Shown here: piece by piece, positions 53,360 to 61,744 of the stretch
Position numbering within the stretch: position 1 is the first letter of the stretch
Layout of the letters: each line of letters begins with the position of its first letter
Virus record (IMG/VR): IMGVR_UViG_3300045999_009250
Coordinates: 1-64,000 of that record
Direction: 5' to 3' (one strand)
Length of the DNA stretch: 64,000 nt
Origin: a virus
Program-made: the position numbers and the translations under genes
Notes under the pieces: model-generated
What the model saw: only the letters and a program-made list of their open reading frames with translations
Databases searched by the model: none
Told to the model about the DNA's origin: nothing

Positions 53360-54001
53360 ATGTATTATCCATTATCACAAATCACCCCTAATTTATATAC
53401 AAATGGAAATGAATTTTTCATTAATGGAGAAAGTTATACTGGATATTATTTTAAAACAAGTAAAGGAAAATACTTTACAGGTAAAACCCCTAATGATCTT
53501 CCTAATTTAGAACTTTTTCCAATTACCCAAGATTTTTGGGAAGCTACAGCTGAAACAGAATTAACAGGAAAATCATTTATTCAATTAGCTGACAACTATG
53601 ATGGATTAGTTTACAATAATGAAAACCAAGACCCTAAAAGTAATTCTATTTATAATAATCTAAAACCACAACAACAAATAACTTACACTCCTTATTATAA
53701 TCCACAACAACCAACACAACAAGATTATCAAAACGGAGAGTTTAGAAGATTTTTTTGTAAAAAAACAAACGAAATATTATATATTGAAATAAATAAAGAT
53801 CAATACGATAAATTAATAGCAAAAGATCCTCAAATATTGTGGCAATTATATTTACCATTTAATATAACATGGCAATTAACTGGAGATGAACAACAAGTAG
53901 CTAGAGTAAATAAAAATATGGTAGAATTAGCTATAAAAAACCTAAAACTACCTAAATTCAATCTTTACATAAAAGAAGATTACACTAAGTATTATCAATA
54001 A
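53360..54001 (+). CDS. Baseplate-associated hypothetical protein
   Basis: 213 residues. MYYPLSQITPNLYTNGNEFF opens a two-part protein with a YTGYYFKTSKGKYFTGKTP segment, a start that I know from structural loci of marine phages, with unknown function. The middle is Gln/Pro-rich and the C-terminal part has RRFFCKKTNEILYIEINKDQ and WQLTGDEQQVARVNKN. It begins 2 nt after the hub gene, so it is probably a baseplate component. Confidence 0.7.
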   Translation: MYYPLSQITPNLYTNGNEFFINGESYTGYYFKTSKGKYFTGKTPNDLPNLELFPITQDFWEATAETELTGKSFIQLADNYDGLVYNNENQDPKSNSIYNNLKPQQQITYTPYYNPQQPTQQDYQNGEFRRFFCKKTNEILYIEINKDQYDKLIAKDPQILWQLYLPFNITWQLTGDEQQVARVNKNMVELAIKNLKLPKFNLYIKEDYTKYYQ

Positions 54002-54008
54002 TCTTATA

Positions 54009-54018
54009 ATATTTATAA
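54009..54018 (+). promoter_or_regulatory. ATATTTATAA box, 7 nt before ATG
   Basis: Exact copy before the ATG at 54026. Confidence 0.55.
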
Positions 54019-54025
54019 CCATATT

Positions 54026-56344
54026 ATGATTAGATTTACAACAATATTAAAAGAATATAGTGATGCAATAATAAAAAAAGTTACGGACCGTTGGATAGGT
54101 GAAGATTCTAATGTTACTCCTGATTTAGCATTAAAGTTAATTAATACTTTTGACCAAAAAAAGGACTCACTATCTAGTAGATTACCAATACTTGTATTAC
54201 CTGATGAATTAAAGCAAAGTAAGAAATACTTAGATATTACTCAATATTCATATGCTGATATAGTTAGATTACTTAAATCTATACCAGAAAACCCAGAGCA
54301 AATTAAAAAAGCAGCAGTAGCAAAGTTTGTATCAAAAGAAAACATTGATAAAGAAACAGCTCAAAGTTATACTGCTCGTTTTATGAATAAAAGAGGAAAA
54401 TTAAAACAAGGTATAACTAATGGTATTGAAGATAATGAGGGAAATAAATTATTTTCAAAAGAAGAAGTTATTAATTTTATCCCTAAACGTTTATTAGATA
54501 ATAATTTATATTTTGATCCTAACAATTGGAGGTGGGATGATTTTGAACAGATTATGGATGCCTTATTCCCATCAGAAAGACAATCAACAGGAGAAGAAAA
54601 CACAGCAACAACAGATGCTGATAAAATATATGATAAAGATGGAATTGAAATATACAAGGGTGATGATAAACATAAATGTATATCTTACAATCCTTCAGAT
54701 CCTAAAACTAAATTAAAAAAATATTCTCATTGTGTAGCGCAACCAATAGGGAGCAACATGTACGATAATTATAGATTCAAAGATATAACACCTACTTTTT
54801 ATTTTTTATTTGATCGTAATAAACCATCAACAGGAATTAAACCTAGGTTTGATGATAAATGGCATGTTTTGGTAATTCAAGTACTAATTAATGAACAAGG
54901 ATATATTGTAACAAATGCTAATAATGATGGAGATAAATTTGCTAAAACATGGGAAGATATATCTAATATAGTCCCAGCAGATACATGGGATAAAATTAAA
55001 GGATTAAAAGACTATTTTAAACCAATAAAATTATCCCCAGAAGAAAGAGGAAGAAAACTAAATACTGGTAAGAATTTAAATGTAGATGAATTTAAAGAAT
55101 TATCCCAAGATGAAAAAGAATTATATGTACAAGGTAAAGGATCTGAAGACAAACTTACAGATGATATCTTAAATATATTACCAAATTATAAAATCAATTA
55201 TGGTGGTATAACAAAAACATTAGCAAATCTAGCTATTGATAGTGGACAAAAATACAAATATTCACAACTAAAAGATAATGAAGCCTTAGCAAAACGATAT
55301 GCTATCTTCAGATTTAGACATACTAATTATGGTAATACTCCAATTCCACTTCCTTTTATTAAATATTTAGATGAACCAGCAAAAGAAAAATATTTAGAAA
55401 CATTTGATGCATATTTAACATATGAATATATTGAAAAATATTTTGGACCAAAAGTAACAGAAAAATATGTAAATAATCAATTAGAAAAATTAGAGTATTT
55501 ACCACCATCAGCAATCAAATACGTAAACGATCCTAAAAAACGCCAATTATTAGAAGCATATTCTAAATTATTTTCAAAGTGGGAATTAGATAGTGACACA
55601 AATATAAGTGATGAACAACTAGAAAATTTAAAAACTGCACCTGAACAAAAAATAACTCCAAAACCCATAACTGAAAAAGAATGGAAAGGAATGCCGGATA
55701 ATGATAGATCAAATATTATAAAAGTAGCAAAACAAATTAATGGTAAAGAACAATACTTAACCTTATTATACGCTTTACCTTATGTTATACAAGATAAAAC
55801 AAATTCATATGTCTTGTTACCTAAAACATCAGATACAAATGGAAATTGGGTATTAGCAGATATTAAAGGTAATGTAGTTAAAGATAATATTAGTGGTAAT
55901 GATAGCGTATTAGATGGTGAACCACTTGATTTTAATAATGGTTATATGAATATGGACTCATTTAAACGTATATATAATATAAGTGATTTAAAAATAAAAT
56001 CATCAAATAATGTAAGCGAAGAATTTCGCCGTTTACAACAATTAGCAGGTATTATTACAGAGATGCCTGTAATAAGTAATCCTGTTAGTAAAAAAATCTA
56101 TGGTATTGAAAAAAATTATTCACCATATGATTTTGGTCCTTTCACTGAGGACGAAGCTAAAGCTAAGGCTATAGAATATGCTAATGAAGATCCTGGAAAC
56201 ACATATCAACCTAGATTATATAATGCTATGCGTGATGAATTACCTGCTATAGAAAGAATGGATATGCCTCGTATAGATAAAAATGGCAATTTAGAAGATG
56301 TTAATAATACACCTTTTTCACAAGGTGATTTAGATGATTACTAA
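54026..56344 (+). CDS. Large leader-bearing protein, paralogue of the gene at 2252
   Basis: 772 residues. Leader MIRFTTILKEYS has an L-K-E site and matches those at 938, 1920 and 7092. Residues ~195-310 hold the module shared with the protein at 2252: KDGIEIYKGDDKHKCISYNP, YSHCVAQPIGSNMYDNYRF, PTFYFLFDR, WHVLVIQVLINEQGYIVTNA. The region ~340-510 is helical, and ~545-660 a beta domain. Near ~670 VSEEFRRLQQLAGIITEMPV could be a second processing region. Probably packaged in the head and ejected with DNA; its activity is unknown. Confidence 0.75.
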   Translation: MIRFTTILKEYSDAIIKKVTDRWIGEDSNVTPDLALKLINTFDQKKDSLSSRLPILVLPDELKQSKKYLDITQYSYADIVRLLKSIPENPEQIKKAAVAKFVSKENIDKETAQSYTARFMNKRGKLKQGITNGIEDNEGNKLFSKEEVINFIPKRLLDNNLYFDPNNWRWDDFEQIMDALFPSERQSTGEENTATTDADKIYDKDGIEIYKGDDKHKCISYNPSDPKTKLKKYSHCVAQPIGSNMYDNYRFKDITPTFYFLFDRNKPSTGIKPRFDDKWHVLVIQVLINEQGYIVTNANNDGDKFAKTWEDISNIVPADTWDKIKGLKDYFKPIKLSPEERGRKLNTGKNLNVDEFKELSQDEKELYVQGKGSEDKLTDDILNILPNYKINYGGITKTLANLAIDSGQKYKYSQLKDNEALAKRYAIFRFRHTNYGNTPIPLPFIKYLDEPAKEKYLETFDAYLTYEYIEKYFGPKVTEKYVNNQLEKLEYLPPSAIKYVNDPKKRQLLEAYSKLFSKWELDSDTNISDEQLENLKTAPEQKITPKPITEKEWKGMPDNDRSNIIKVAKQINGKEQYLTLLYALPYVIQDKTNSYVLLPKTSDTNGNWVLADIKGNVVKDNISGNDSVLDGEPLDFNNGYMNMDSFKRIYNISDLKIKSSNNVSEEFRRLQQLAGIITEMPVISNPVSKKIYGIEKNYSPYDFGPFTEDEAKAKAIEYANEDPGNTYQPRLYNAMRDELPAIERMDMPRIDKNGNLEDVNNTPFSQGDLDDY

Positions 56345-56366
56345 AATTTATAAAATTTAATATATT

Positions 56367-56393
56367 AAGGCTTGGGAAACCAAGCCTTTTTTT
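56367..56393 (+). terminator. Strong rho-independent terminator
   Basis: AAGGCTTGG (56367-56375), GAAA tetraloop, CCAAGCCTT (56380-56388), then Ts. It divides virion genes from replication genes. Confidence 0.93.
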
Positions 56394-56395
56394 GT

Positions 56396-56405
56396 ATGTT
56401 TATAT
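56396..56405 (+). promoter_or_regulatory. Box variant ATGTTTATAT before polymerase
   Basis: Two mismatches to ATATTTATAA, directly after a terminator and 9 nt before the ATG at 56415. Confidence 0.35.
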
Positions 56406-56414
56406 CAAAAGGTT

Positions 56415-57695
56415 ATGTTTTGGTTATTAGAAAATGAAGAGCAATTAGGATATTTTATTCAAAATCCTATAAAAGAAGCATTTGTTGAAATAATTCCTTT
56501 TAACGATAATATCCACCCTGCCATTAACGACATATCTTTAGTATATATAAAACCGTTTAATAACACTAAAGCTTATATGTTATGCGTTGACCATAGTGAA
56601 ACATTTAGCATTAATAAGACAACTATATACGCGTTTATACACAAAATAGATAAAGTATGGGTACGTGATAAAAAGTCGGCACTATACTATTTTCCATTTA
56701 AAAACATATGCTGCCTGTCCCCACTTAATCCTACGTATATACAAAGCGACACACAAGCACACATACATTTTCAAAATACGGATTACCCAAAACTTAATAG
56801 AATAATACCTGTTTCTAAGCATTATGAAAAATGTGAACATATTTATGAGCAAGTAAAAAAAGTTTTATCTCAACCGTTACCCGAATATTATTCATTTTAT
56901 AACGAAAAAGTAATACTAGCGTTTTTTGGAATTGAGAGAAACGGAATACAAATAAACAAAGACAAATTCAATGAAAGTTATCACCCGACTAAAGATTTTT
57001 ATTCTATATACGACAATAGAATTTACACGCAATACAACTTATCTACCACTACTCGTAGACCAAGTAATTCCTTTAATGGTATTAATTTTGCCGCATTAAA
57101 TAAAGATAGCGGAGTAAGATCCTCATTCATTCCAAACAATAAGTTTGTGGAAATTGATATTTCTGCTTACCACCCACATCTAGCGGCTAGGTTAATTGGT
57201 TATGATTTTCAAGGTTTAGACGTACATAGTGCATTTGCTGAAATGTACGGGGTAAGTTATGAGGAATCCAAGCAAATTACGTTTAGACAACTATATGGCG
57301 GTATTTACAAACAATACGAGCATTTAGAGTATTTTCAAATGGTGAAAGCGTTTATTAACAAAGCGTGGAACGAATTTGAAACAAATGGTAAATATAAAGT
57401 ACCGATTTCAGGTTATATATTTGAAACGGAGAGGTTAGAAAACATGAATCCGCAGAAATTGTTTAACTATATTTTACAGAATGTAGAATCAGCGGTTAAC
57501 ACTTATATTCTAATGGATATTCATAAATTGTTAAGAGGTAAACAAACTAAAATAGTACTATATACTTATGATTCGTTTTTATTTGATATAGGAGATGAGG
57601 GGATTGAAGATGAATTGAGAGAAATATTTAAAAAATATAAATTACAAATAAAAACCAAATATGGGACAGATTATGACTTTGAGCAGACCAGATGA
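56415..57695 (+). CDS. Family A-like DNA polymerase, short form
   Basis: 426 residues. Pol I-type motifs are in order: TTTRRPSNSFNGINFAAL (~211-228, like TGRLSSxxPNLQNI), motif A VEIDISAYHPHLAARLIG (245-262, Asp248), motif B ESKQITFRQLYGG (284-296, like K...NFGxxYG), the helix LQNVESAVNTYI (~354-365), and motif C TYDSFLFD (384-391, Asp386). The ~200-residue N-terminus looks like an exonuclease-type domain without clear acidic residues, so proofreading is doubtful. T4 itself uses a family B polymerase. This enzyme lies beside gp32, UvsX and helicase genes and is probably the replicative or an accessory polymerase. Confidence 0.82.
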   Translation: MFWLLENEEQLGYFIQNPIKEAFVEIIPFNDNIHPAINDISLVYIKPFNNTKAYMLCVDHSETFSINKTTIYAFIHKIDKVWVRDKKSALYYFPFKNICCLSPLNPTYIQSDTQAHIHFQNTDYPKLNRIIPVSKHYEKCEHIYEQVKKVLSQPLPEYYSFYNEKVILAFFGIERNGIQINKDKFNESYHPTKDFYSIYDNRIYTQYNLSTTTRRPSNSFNGINFAALNKDSGVRSSFIPNNKFVEIDISAYHPHLAARLIGYDFQGLDVHSAFAEMYGVSYEESKQITFRQLYGGIYKQYEHLEYFQMVKAFINKAWNEFETNGKYKVPISGYIFETERLENMNPQKLFNYILQNVESAVNTYILMDIHKLLRGKQTKIVLYTYDSFLFDIGDEGIEDELREIFKKYKLQIKTKYGTDYDFEQTR

Positions 57696-57696
57696 T

Positions 57697-58137
57697 ATGT
57701 ATAACGTAGATAGTCGATATGACTTTGATACTTATATAGATTCCAACATGTTAAATAATAAATTGTTTGCGACCTTTACTGGACCTAATGAATTAGATAA
57801 ACTAATTGTTAGTTTGTCTTCGACGTATACAATTATGTATAATAAAATGTTTGTACTTTATGTTAAAAGTACTGACGAATATGTTGTAACATATAATATT
57901 GAGCAAACTAATACTGATGGTATTCCTCAAAATACTATTTTAGTTCATCGTAAAAAAGAATCCAATACTTTATATACAATAAATGCTTTAAATGATTTAA
58001 TTAAAAAATTAAATGGTGGGGTTGTTGATCCTAGTTTTAGAGTAAATTGGCAGCATTATAAAAATTGTATTTTATTAACAAATCATAACGAGTTAAAACA
58101 ACTTAATACAAAAGTTTATAAGATTATTGATCTTTAA
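57697..58137 (+). CDS. Replication-module hypothetical protein
   Basis: 146 residues from the ATG at 57697, 1 nt after the polymerase stop (ATGATATG). The longer in-frame start at 57661 lies within the polymerase gene. Mixed alpha/beta: ATFTGPNELDKLIVSLSSTY, MFVLYVKSTDEYVVTYNIEQ, TLYTINALNDLIKKLNGG. No DNA-binding motif recognised. Tight linkage to the polymerase suggests an accessory factor. Confidence 0.7.
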   Translation: MYNVDSRYDFDTYIDSNMLNNKLFATFTGPNELDKLIVSLSSTYTIMYNKMFVLYVKSTDEYVVTYNIEQTNTDGIPQNTILVHRKKESNTLYTINALNDLIKKLNGGVVDPSFRVNWQHYKNCILLTNHNELKQLNTKVYKIIDL

Positions 58138-58140
58138 CAT

Positions 58141-58602
58141 ATGTATAATCACATGAAGCCAGCAGATAACTTTGACCTAAGACAATTTATTACCGAAGGT
58201 CGTTTATTAAAAGAAAACATAAACGAAGGTGATTTAAAAATGTATTATGATATTCTTATGGATATTGGAGGTGAAGATTTAGCAGGTGAATATGAAGATT
58301 TAGCTAAAAAAGCTAAACAATACAAATCATTTGCTGAATTTGTAAAAAATGATCTTGAAGTATTAAACCAAGATGATTCAGAACAAGTGGATGATATAAA
58401 AACAGATTTTGTATCAGCTAAAATTAGAAAAATGTCACCAGAAGAATTTACTATGTTTGTTAAAAATATAGGAGATTATGATTTATGGAATAATGCTCCT
58501 AATGAAATTGATCCTTTTAATAATGTTGGTCAAAGAATGGATGTATTGTCTAATGAAGATATTGAAAGTATCAATAAATATTTTGATGCTTTAGTAAAAT
58601 AA
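58141..58602 (+). CDS. Leader-type hypothetical protein
   Basis: 153 residues (or 149 from the ATG at 58153). FDLRQFITEGRLLKENINEG contains I-T-E and L-K-E, like the leaders of putative packaged proteins, although it lies among replication genes. The remainder is acidic and helical with AEFVKNDLEVLNQDD and KMSPEEFTMFVKNIGDYDLW. Function unknown. Confidence 0.7.
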   Translation: MYNHMKPADNFDLRQFITEGRLLKENINEGDLKMYYDILMDIGGEDLAGEYEDLAKKAKQYKSFAEFVKNDLEVLNQDDSEQVDDIKTDFVSAKIRKMSPEEFTMFVKNIGDYDLWNNAPNEIDPFNNVGQRMDVLSNEDIESINKYFDALVK

Positions 58603-58635
58603 AAGGTTATTAATTCCTTATAAAAATTACACTAT

Positions 58636-58653
58636 AGTTTGGTGTCTCAAACT
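58636..58653 (+). promoter_or_regulatory. Hairpin in the SSB leader
   Basis: AGTTTG (58636-58641) and CAAACT (58648-58653) form a 6-bp stem with loop GTGTCT, 39 nt before the SSB start. T4 gene 32 is autoregulated through a structured leader, so this is a candidate autoregulatory element. No T-run follows, so it is not a terminator. Confidence 0.35.
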
Positions 58654-58692
58654 TAAGTTCTTATATTTCCCACATTAAACAAATATAGATTT

Positions 58693-59544
58693 ATGAATAT
58701 AGATGCAATTAAACAACGACTGAATGCTTTACAGTCTAATCAGAACACAAGCAAGAAAGAAAAAATCGATTACACAAAAGTTTACTGGAAACCAAAACAA
58801 GAAGGAAAGTACCAAATTCGTATTGTTCCTTCAAAGAACAGCCCAACAAACCCTTTTCAAGAGGTTTTTGTTCACTATGGAATCTCTAAATTTCCGATTT
58901 ACGCTCTAACCAACTGGGGTGAAAAAGACCCAATCGTAGAATTCGCAACAAAATTGCGCACTACAAATGACAAAGAAAATTGGGTATTAGCTAAAAAACT
59001 AGACCCTAAAATGAGAATTTTCGCACCAGTAGTTGTGCGTGGTGAAGAAGAACAAGGCGTTAGACTTTGGGAATTCGGAAAAGAAATCTACATGCAGTTA
59101 TTAGGAATTGCTGAAGATGAAGATTATGGTGATTACACAGACATCAACGAAGGCAGAGACTTTACAGTCGATGTAGTTAAAGGTGATGTAGGTGGACGTC
59201 AAGGTCTAAAATCATCAATTAGAATTAAACCTAAAACATCTCCTGTAAGTAAAGATGCAGCTCAAATTCAAACATTTTTAACTGAACAACCTTCTATTTT
59301 AGAGATTCAACGTAAAATGGATTATGAGACTTTGAAAAACACCTTACAAACATGGTTAACACCAGAAGAAAATGAAGAAGAAATTATCGCTGAAGAAGAA
59401 GTAGAAGAAGTAGAAACTGCACCAGTAGCACCAGCTAAAAATTATGCTACAAAACAACCAGTAGCTTCTAAAGCAACATCAAAAGCAGAAAAATTTGATT
59501 CATTATTCGATGATGAAGATAGTTCAGACGATCTTCCATTCTAA
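58693..59544 (+). CDS. Single-stranded DNA-binding protein (T4 gp32-like)
   Basis: 283 residues, near T4 gp32 (301). N-terminal basic region, core with YWKPKQEGKYQIRIVPSKNS (~31-50) followed by PFQEVFVHYGI, and a long acidic linker (EENEEEIIAEEEVEEVETAP). The last residues FDSLFDDEDSSDDLPF are an acidic tip for partner binding, as in SSB and gp32. The zinc-binding Cys/His cluster of T4 gp32 is not evident. First gene of a unit with uvsX and the nuclease; its leader has a hairpin. Confidence 0.9.
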   Translation: MNIDAIKQRLNALQSNQNTSKKEKIDYTKVYWKPKQEGKYQIRIVPSKNSPTNPFQEVFVHYGISKFPIYALTNWGEKDPIVEFATKLRTTNDKENWVLAKKLDPKMRIFAPVVVRGEEEQGVRLWEFGKEIYMQLLGIAEDEDYGDYTDINEGRDFTVDVVKGDVGGRQGLKSSIRIKPKTSPVSKDAAQIQTFLTEQPSILEIQRKMDYETLKNTLQTWLTPEENEEEIIAEEEVEEVETAPVAPAKNYATKQPVASKATSKAEKFDSLFDDEDSSDDLPF

Positions 59545-59561
59545 TTAAAATTAAAAAAGTT

Positions 59562-60659
59562 ATGGCAAAAGTAAAAAGAAGCGAATCGCTAACGGCCGCC
59601 GTCTCCCAAGAGATTAAAGCCAATTTCAATCTTGATTCATTCAAGGAGAAAAAAATGCTTAACGGCAACGTTAAGTTTAAAGAACAACGATGGGTTCCTT
59701 TTTCCACTGCCTTACAAGAAGCTTTATCAATTCCCGGTATTCCCTTAGGCCATATTTCAATGGTTAGAGGTAAAAGTAATACTGGTAAATCAACAACAGC
59801 AATCGAAGTAGCGGTAAACGCCCAGAAAATGGGCGTTTTACCGGTGCTTATTATTACTGAGATGAAGCATGATTGGAAGCATTGGAAAACAATGGGATTC
59901 GAGATGGAAGACGTTGTTGACGAATCAACCGGAGAGATTGTAGATCACAACGGTTTCTTTATTTATCGTGATAGAAGTACATTGAATTCAATTGAAGATA
60001 TTGCTGCTTTTATTATTGATCTAATCAACGAACAAAAGAAAGGTAATTTACCTTACGATTTATTATTTATTTGGGATTCAGTAGGATCAATTCCTTGCCA
60101 AATGAGTTTAGATCAAGGTAAAAACAATCCAATGTGGAACGCAGGTGCAATAGCAACACAATTTGGTAATTTTATTAACCAACAAATTGTAATGTCTAGA
60201 AAAGAAACCTACCAATACACAAATTCATTGTTCATTGTAAACAAAACAGGTGTTGCACCAGCAGAAGGTCCTATGGCTCGTCCAAAAATGACTAACAAAG
60301 GTGGTGACACGTTCTATTATGATGCTTCATTAGTATTAACATTTGGTAATATCACAAACGCTGGTACATCTAAATTAAATGCTACTAAAGATAAGAAAAA
60401 AGTTGAATTTGCTTTACGTACTAAAATTGCTTGTGATAAAAACCACATTAATGGTATTACAACAACAGGTACTATTGTAAGTACAGTTCATGGTTTTATC
60501 AAAGATGATACTAATATTATTAATAAGTATAAAAAAGAACACGCTAATGAGTGGATTAGTATACTTGGTGAAGGCGAATATGGGATTACTGAAGATAATA
60601 GTGAATGGGAAGAAAAAGCCGATATCACTGAATTATTAGAAAACCTAGAAGCCGAATAA
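59562..60659 (+). CDS. uvsX: UvsX-like RecA recombinase
   Basis: 365 residues, about the size of T4 UvsX (391). ATP-dependent strand exchange for recombination-driven replication and repair. Walker A RGKSNTGKSTTAIEV (~69-83), Walker B LPYDLLFIWDSVGSIP (~165-180), then QQIVMSRKETYQYTNSLFIV and PKMTNKGGDTFYYDASLVLT (DNA-binding loop region). Acidic C-terminus as in RecA-type proteins. Directly after SSB, 17 nt apart. Confidence 0.95.
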   Translation: MAKVKRSESLTAAVSQEIKANFNLDSFKEKKMLNGNVKFKEQRWVPFSTALQEALSIPGIPLGHISMVRGKSNTGKSTTAIEVAVNAQKMGVLPVLIITEMKHDWKHWKTMGFEMEDVVDESTGEIVDHNGFFIYRDRSTLNSIEDIAAFIIDLINEQKKGNLPYDLLFIWDSVGSIPCQMSLDQGKNNPMWNAGAIATQFGNFINQQIVMSRKETYQYTNSLFIVNKTGVAPAEGPMARPKMTNKGGDTFYYDASLVLTFGNITNAGTSKLNATKDKKKVEFALRTKIACDKNHINGITTTGTIVSTVHGFIKDDTNIINKYKKEHANEWISILGEGEYGITEDNSEWEEKADITELLENLEAE

Positions 60660-60660
60660 T

Positions 60661-61707
60661 ATGAATAAGAACGAGTTATTAAAATTACTAAACGACACTC
60701 CTGAACCTGAACAATCAGTAGAAACTAATCCTTATGAAAGAGTATTATTAATAGATGGTTTAAATCTATTTTTTAGAAATTTTGCAATGATGAATTTTAC
60801 TAACCAAGCAGGTGTTCATGTTGGTGGTTTGGGTGGTTTTATTCGTTCATTGAATTCCTTAATTGGTACAATTAAACCAACGTCTGTGTACGTTGTATTT
60901 GATGGGGTAGGTTCTTCCGTAAATCGGAAGAACTTATTACCTGAATACAAATCAGGACGTAATTTAGTTAGAATTACAAATTGGGATTCATTTGAATCGC
61001 TAGAAGAAGAACACGATGCTAAAATAGACCAAATAGTAAGATTAATACATTATTTAAAATGTTTACCTGTTAAAACTATAAGTCTAGATAAGGTAGAAGC
61101 CGATGATGTTATCGCCTATTTAAGCAATATAATGTCTAATAAGTATAATTCTCAGGTTTTCATAGTATCTAATGATAAAGATTTTATTCAACTTATAACG
61201 GATAAAATTACAGTATATAGACCTACAGAAAAAGATTTTTATACTAAAAATTTAGTTAAACAGAGCTTTGGAGTCTTAACAGAAAATTTTATATTATATA
61301 AAACATTGTTAGGAGATAAATCAGATAAAGTAGAAGGTATAAAAGGATTAGGTGAAAAAGGACTATTAAAAAAGTTTCCTGAATTAGCAGAACGTCCTTG
61401 TACATTACAAGACATCTATGATATTTCATGTGCTAAGTTTAAAGAACATATTGTTTATGCGAGGGTTGTTGATGAAATTGACAAATTAGAAAATAATTAT
61501 GTAATTATGGACTTACACAATCCACTAATGGATGATATAGAAAAAGATTATATTAACGAGGTTGTGATTGAACCGTTGTCACCACTAAAAGTTAACGATT
61601 TTATGCGTCTTTATAATGAAGATGGATTAAGTCATATGATTAAAAACACAGAATATGTACTTAACACTACATATCAAACACTAAACGGTTTCGCTAAAAA
61701 GATATGA
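60661..61707 (+). CDS. rnh: RNase H / 5'-3' flap exonuclease (T4 Rnh-like)
   Basis: 348 residues; T4 Rnh is 305. FEN-type nuclease that removes RNA primers. Acidic active-site motifs: VLLIDGLNLFFRNFA (~29-43), VYVVFDGVGSSVNRK (~78-92), DKVEADDVIAYLSN (~143-156) and VFIVSNDKDFIQLI (~164-177). The helix-hairpin-helix is GDKSDKVEGIKGLGEKGL (~218-235). Starts 1 nt after uvsX. Confidence 0.92.
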   Translation: MNKNELLKLLNDTPEPEQSVETNPYERVLLIDGLNLFFRNFAMMNFTNQAGVHVGGLGGFIRSLNSLIGTIKPTSVYVVFDGVGSSVNRKNLLPEYKSGRNLVRITNWDSFESLEEEHDAKIDQIVRLIHYLKCLPVKTISLDKVEADDVIAYLSNIMSNKYNSQVFIVSNDKDFIQLITDKITVYRPTEKDFYTKNLVKQSFGVLTENFILYKTLLGDKSDKVEGIKGLGEKGLLKKFPELAERPCTLQDIYDISCAKFKEHIVYARVVDEIDKLENNYVIMDLHNPLMDDIEKDYINEVVIEPLSPLKVNDFMRLYNEDGLSHMIKNTEYVLNTTYQTLNGFAKKI

Positions 61708-61725
61708 CCCTTAATTCATTCCATA

Positions 61726-61735
61726 ATATTTATTA
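61726..61735 (+). promoter_or_regulatory. ATATTTATTA box before GIY-YIG gene
   Basis: The same variant as before the HNH endonuclease at 9470; 9 nt before the ATG at 61745. Confidence 0.5.
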
Positions 61736-61744
61736 TAAAATAAT

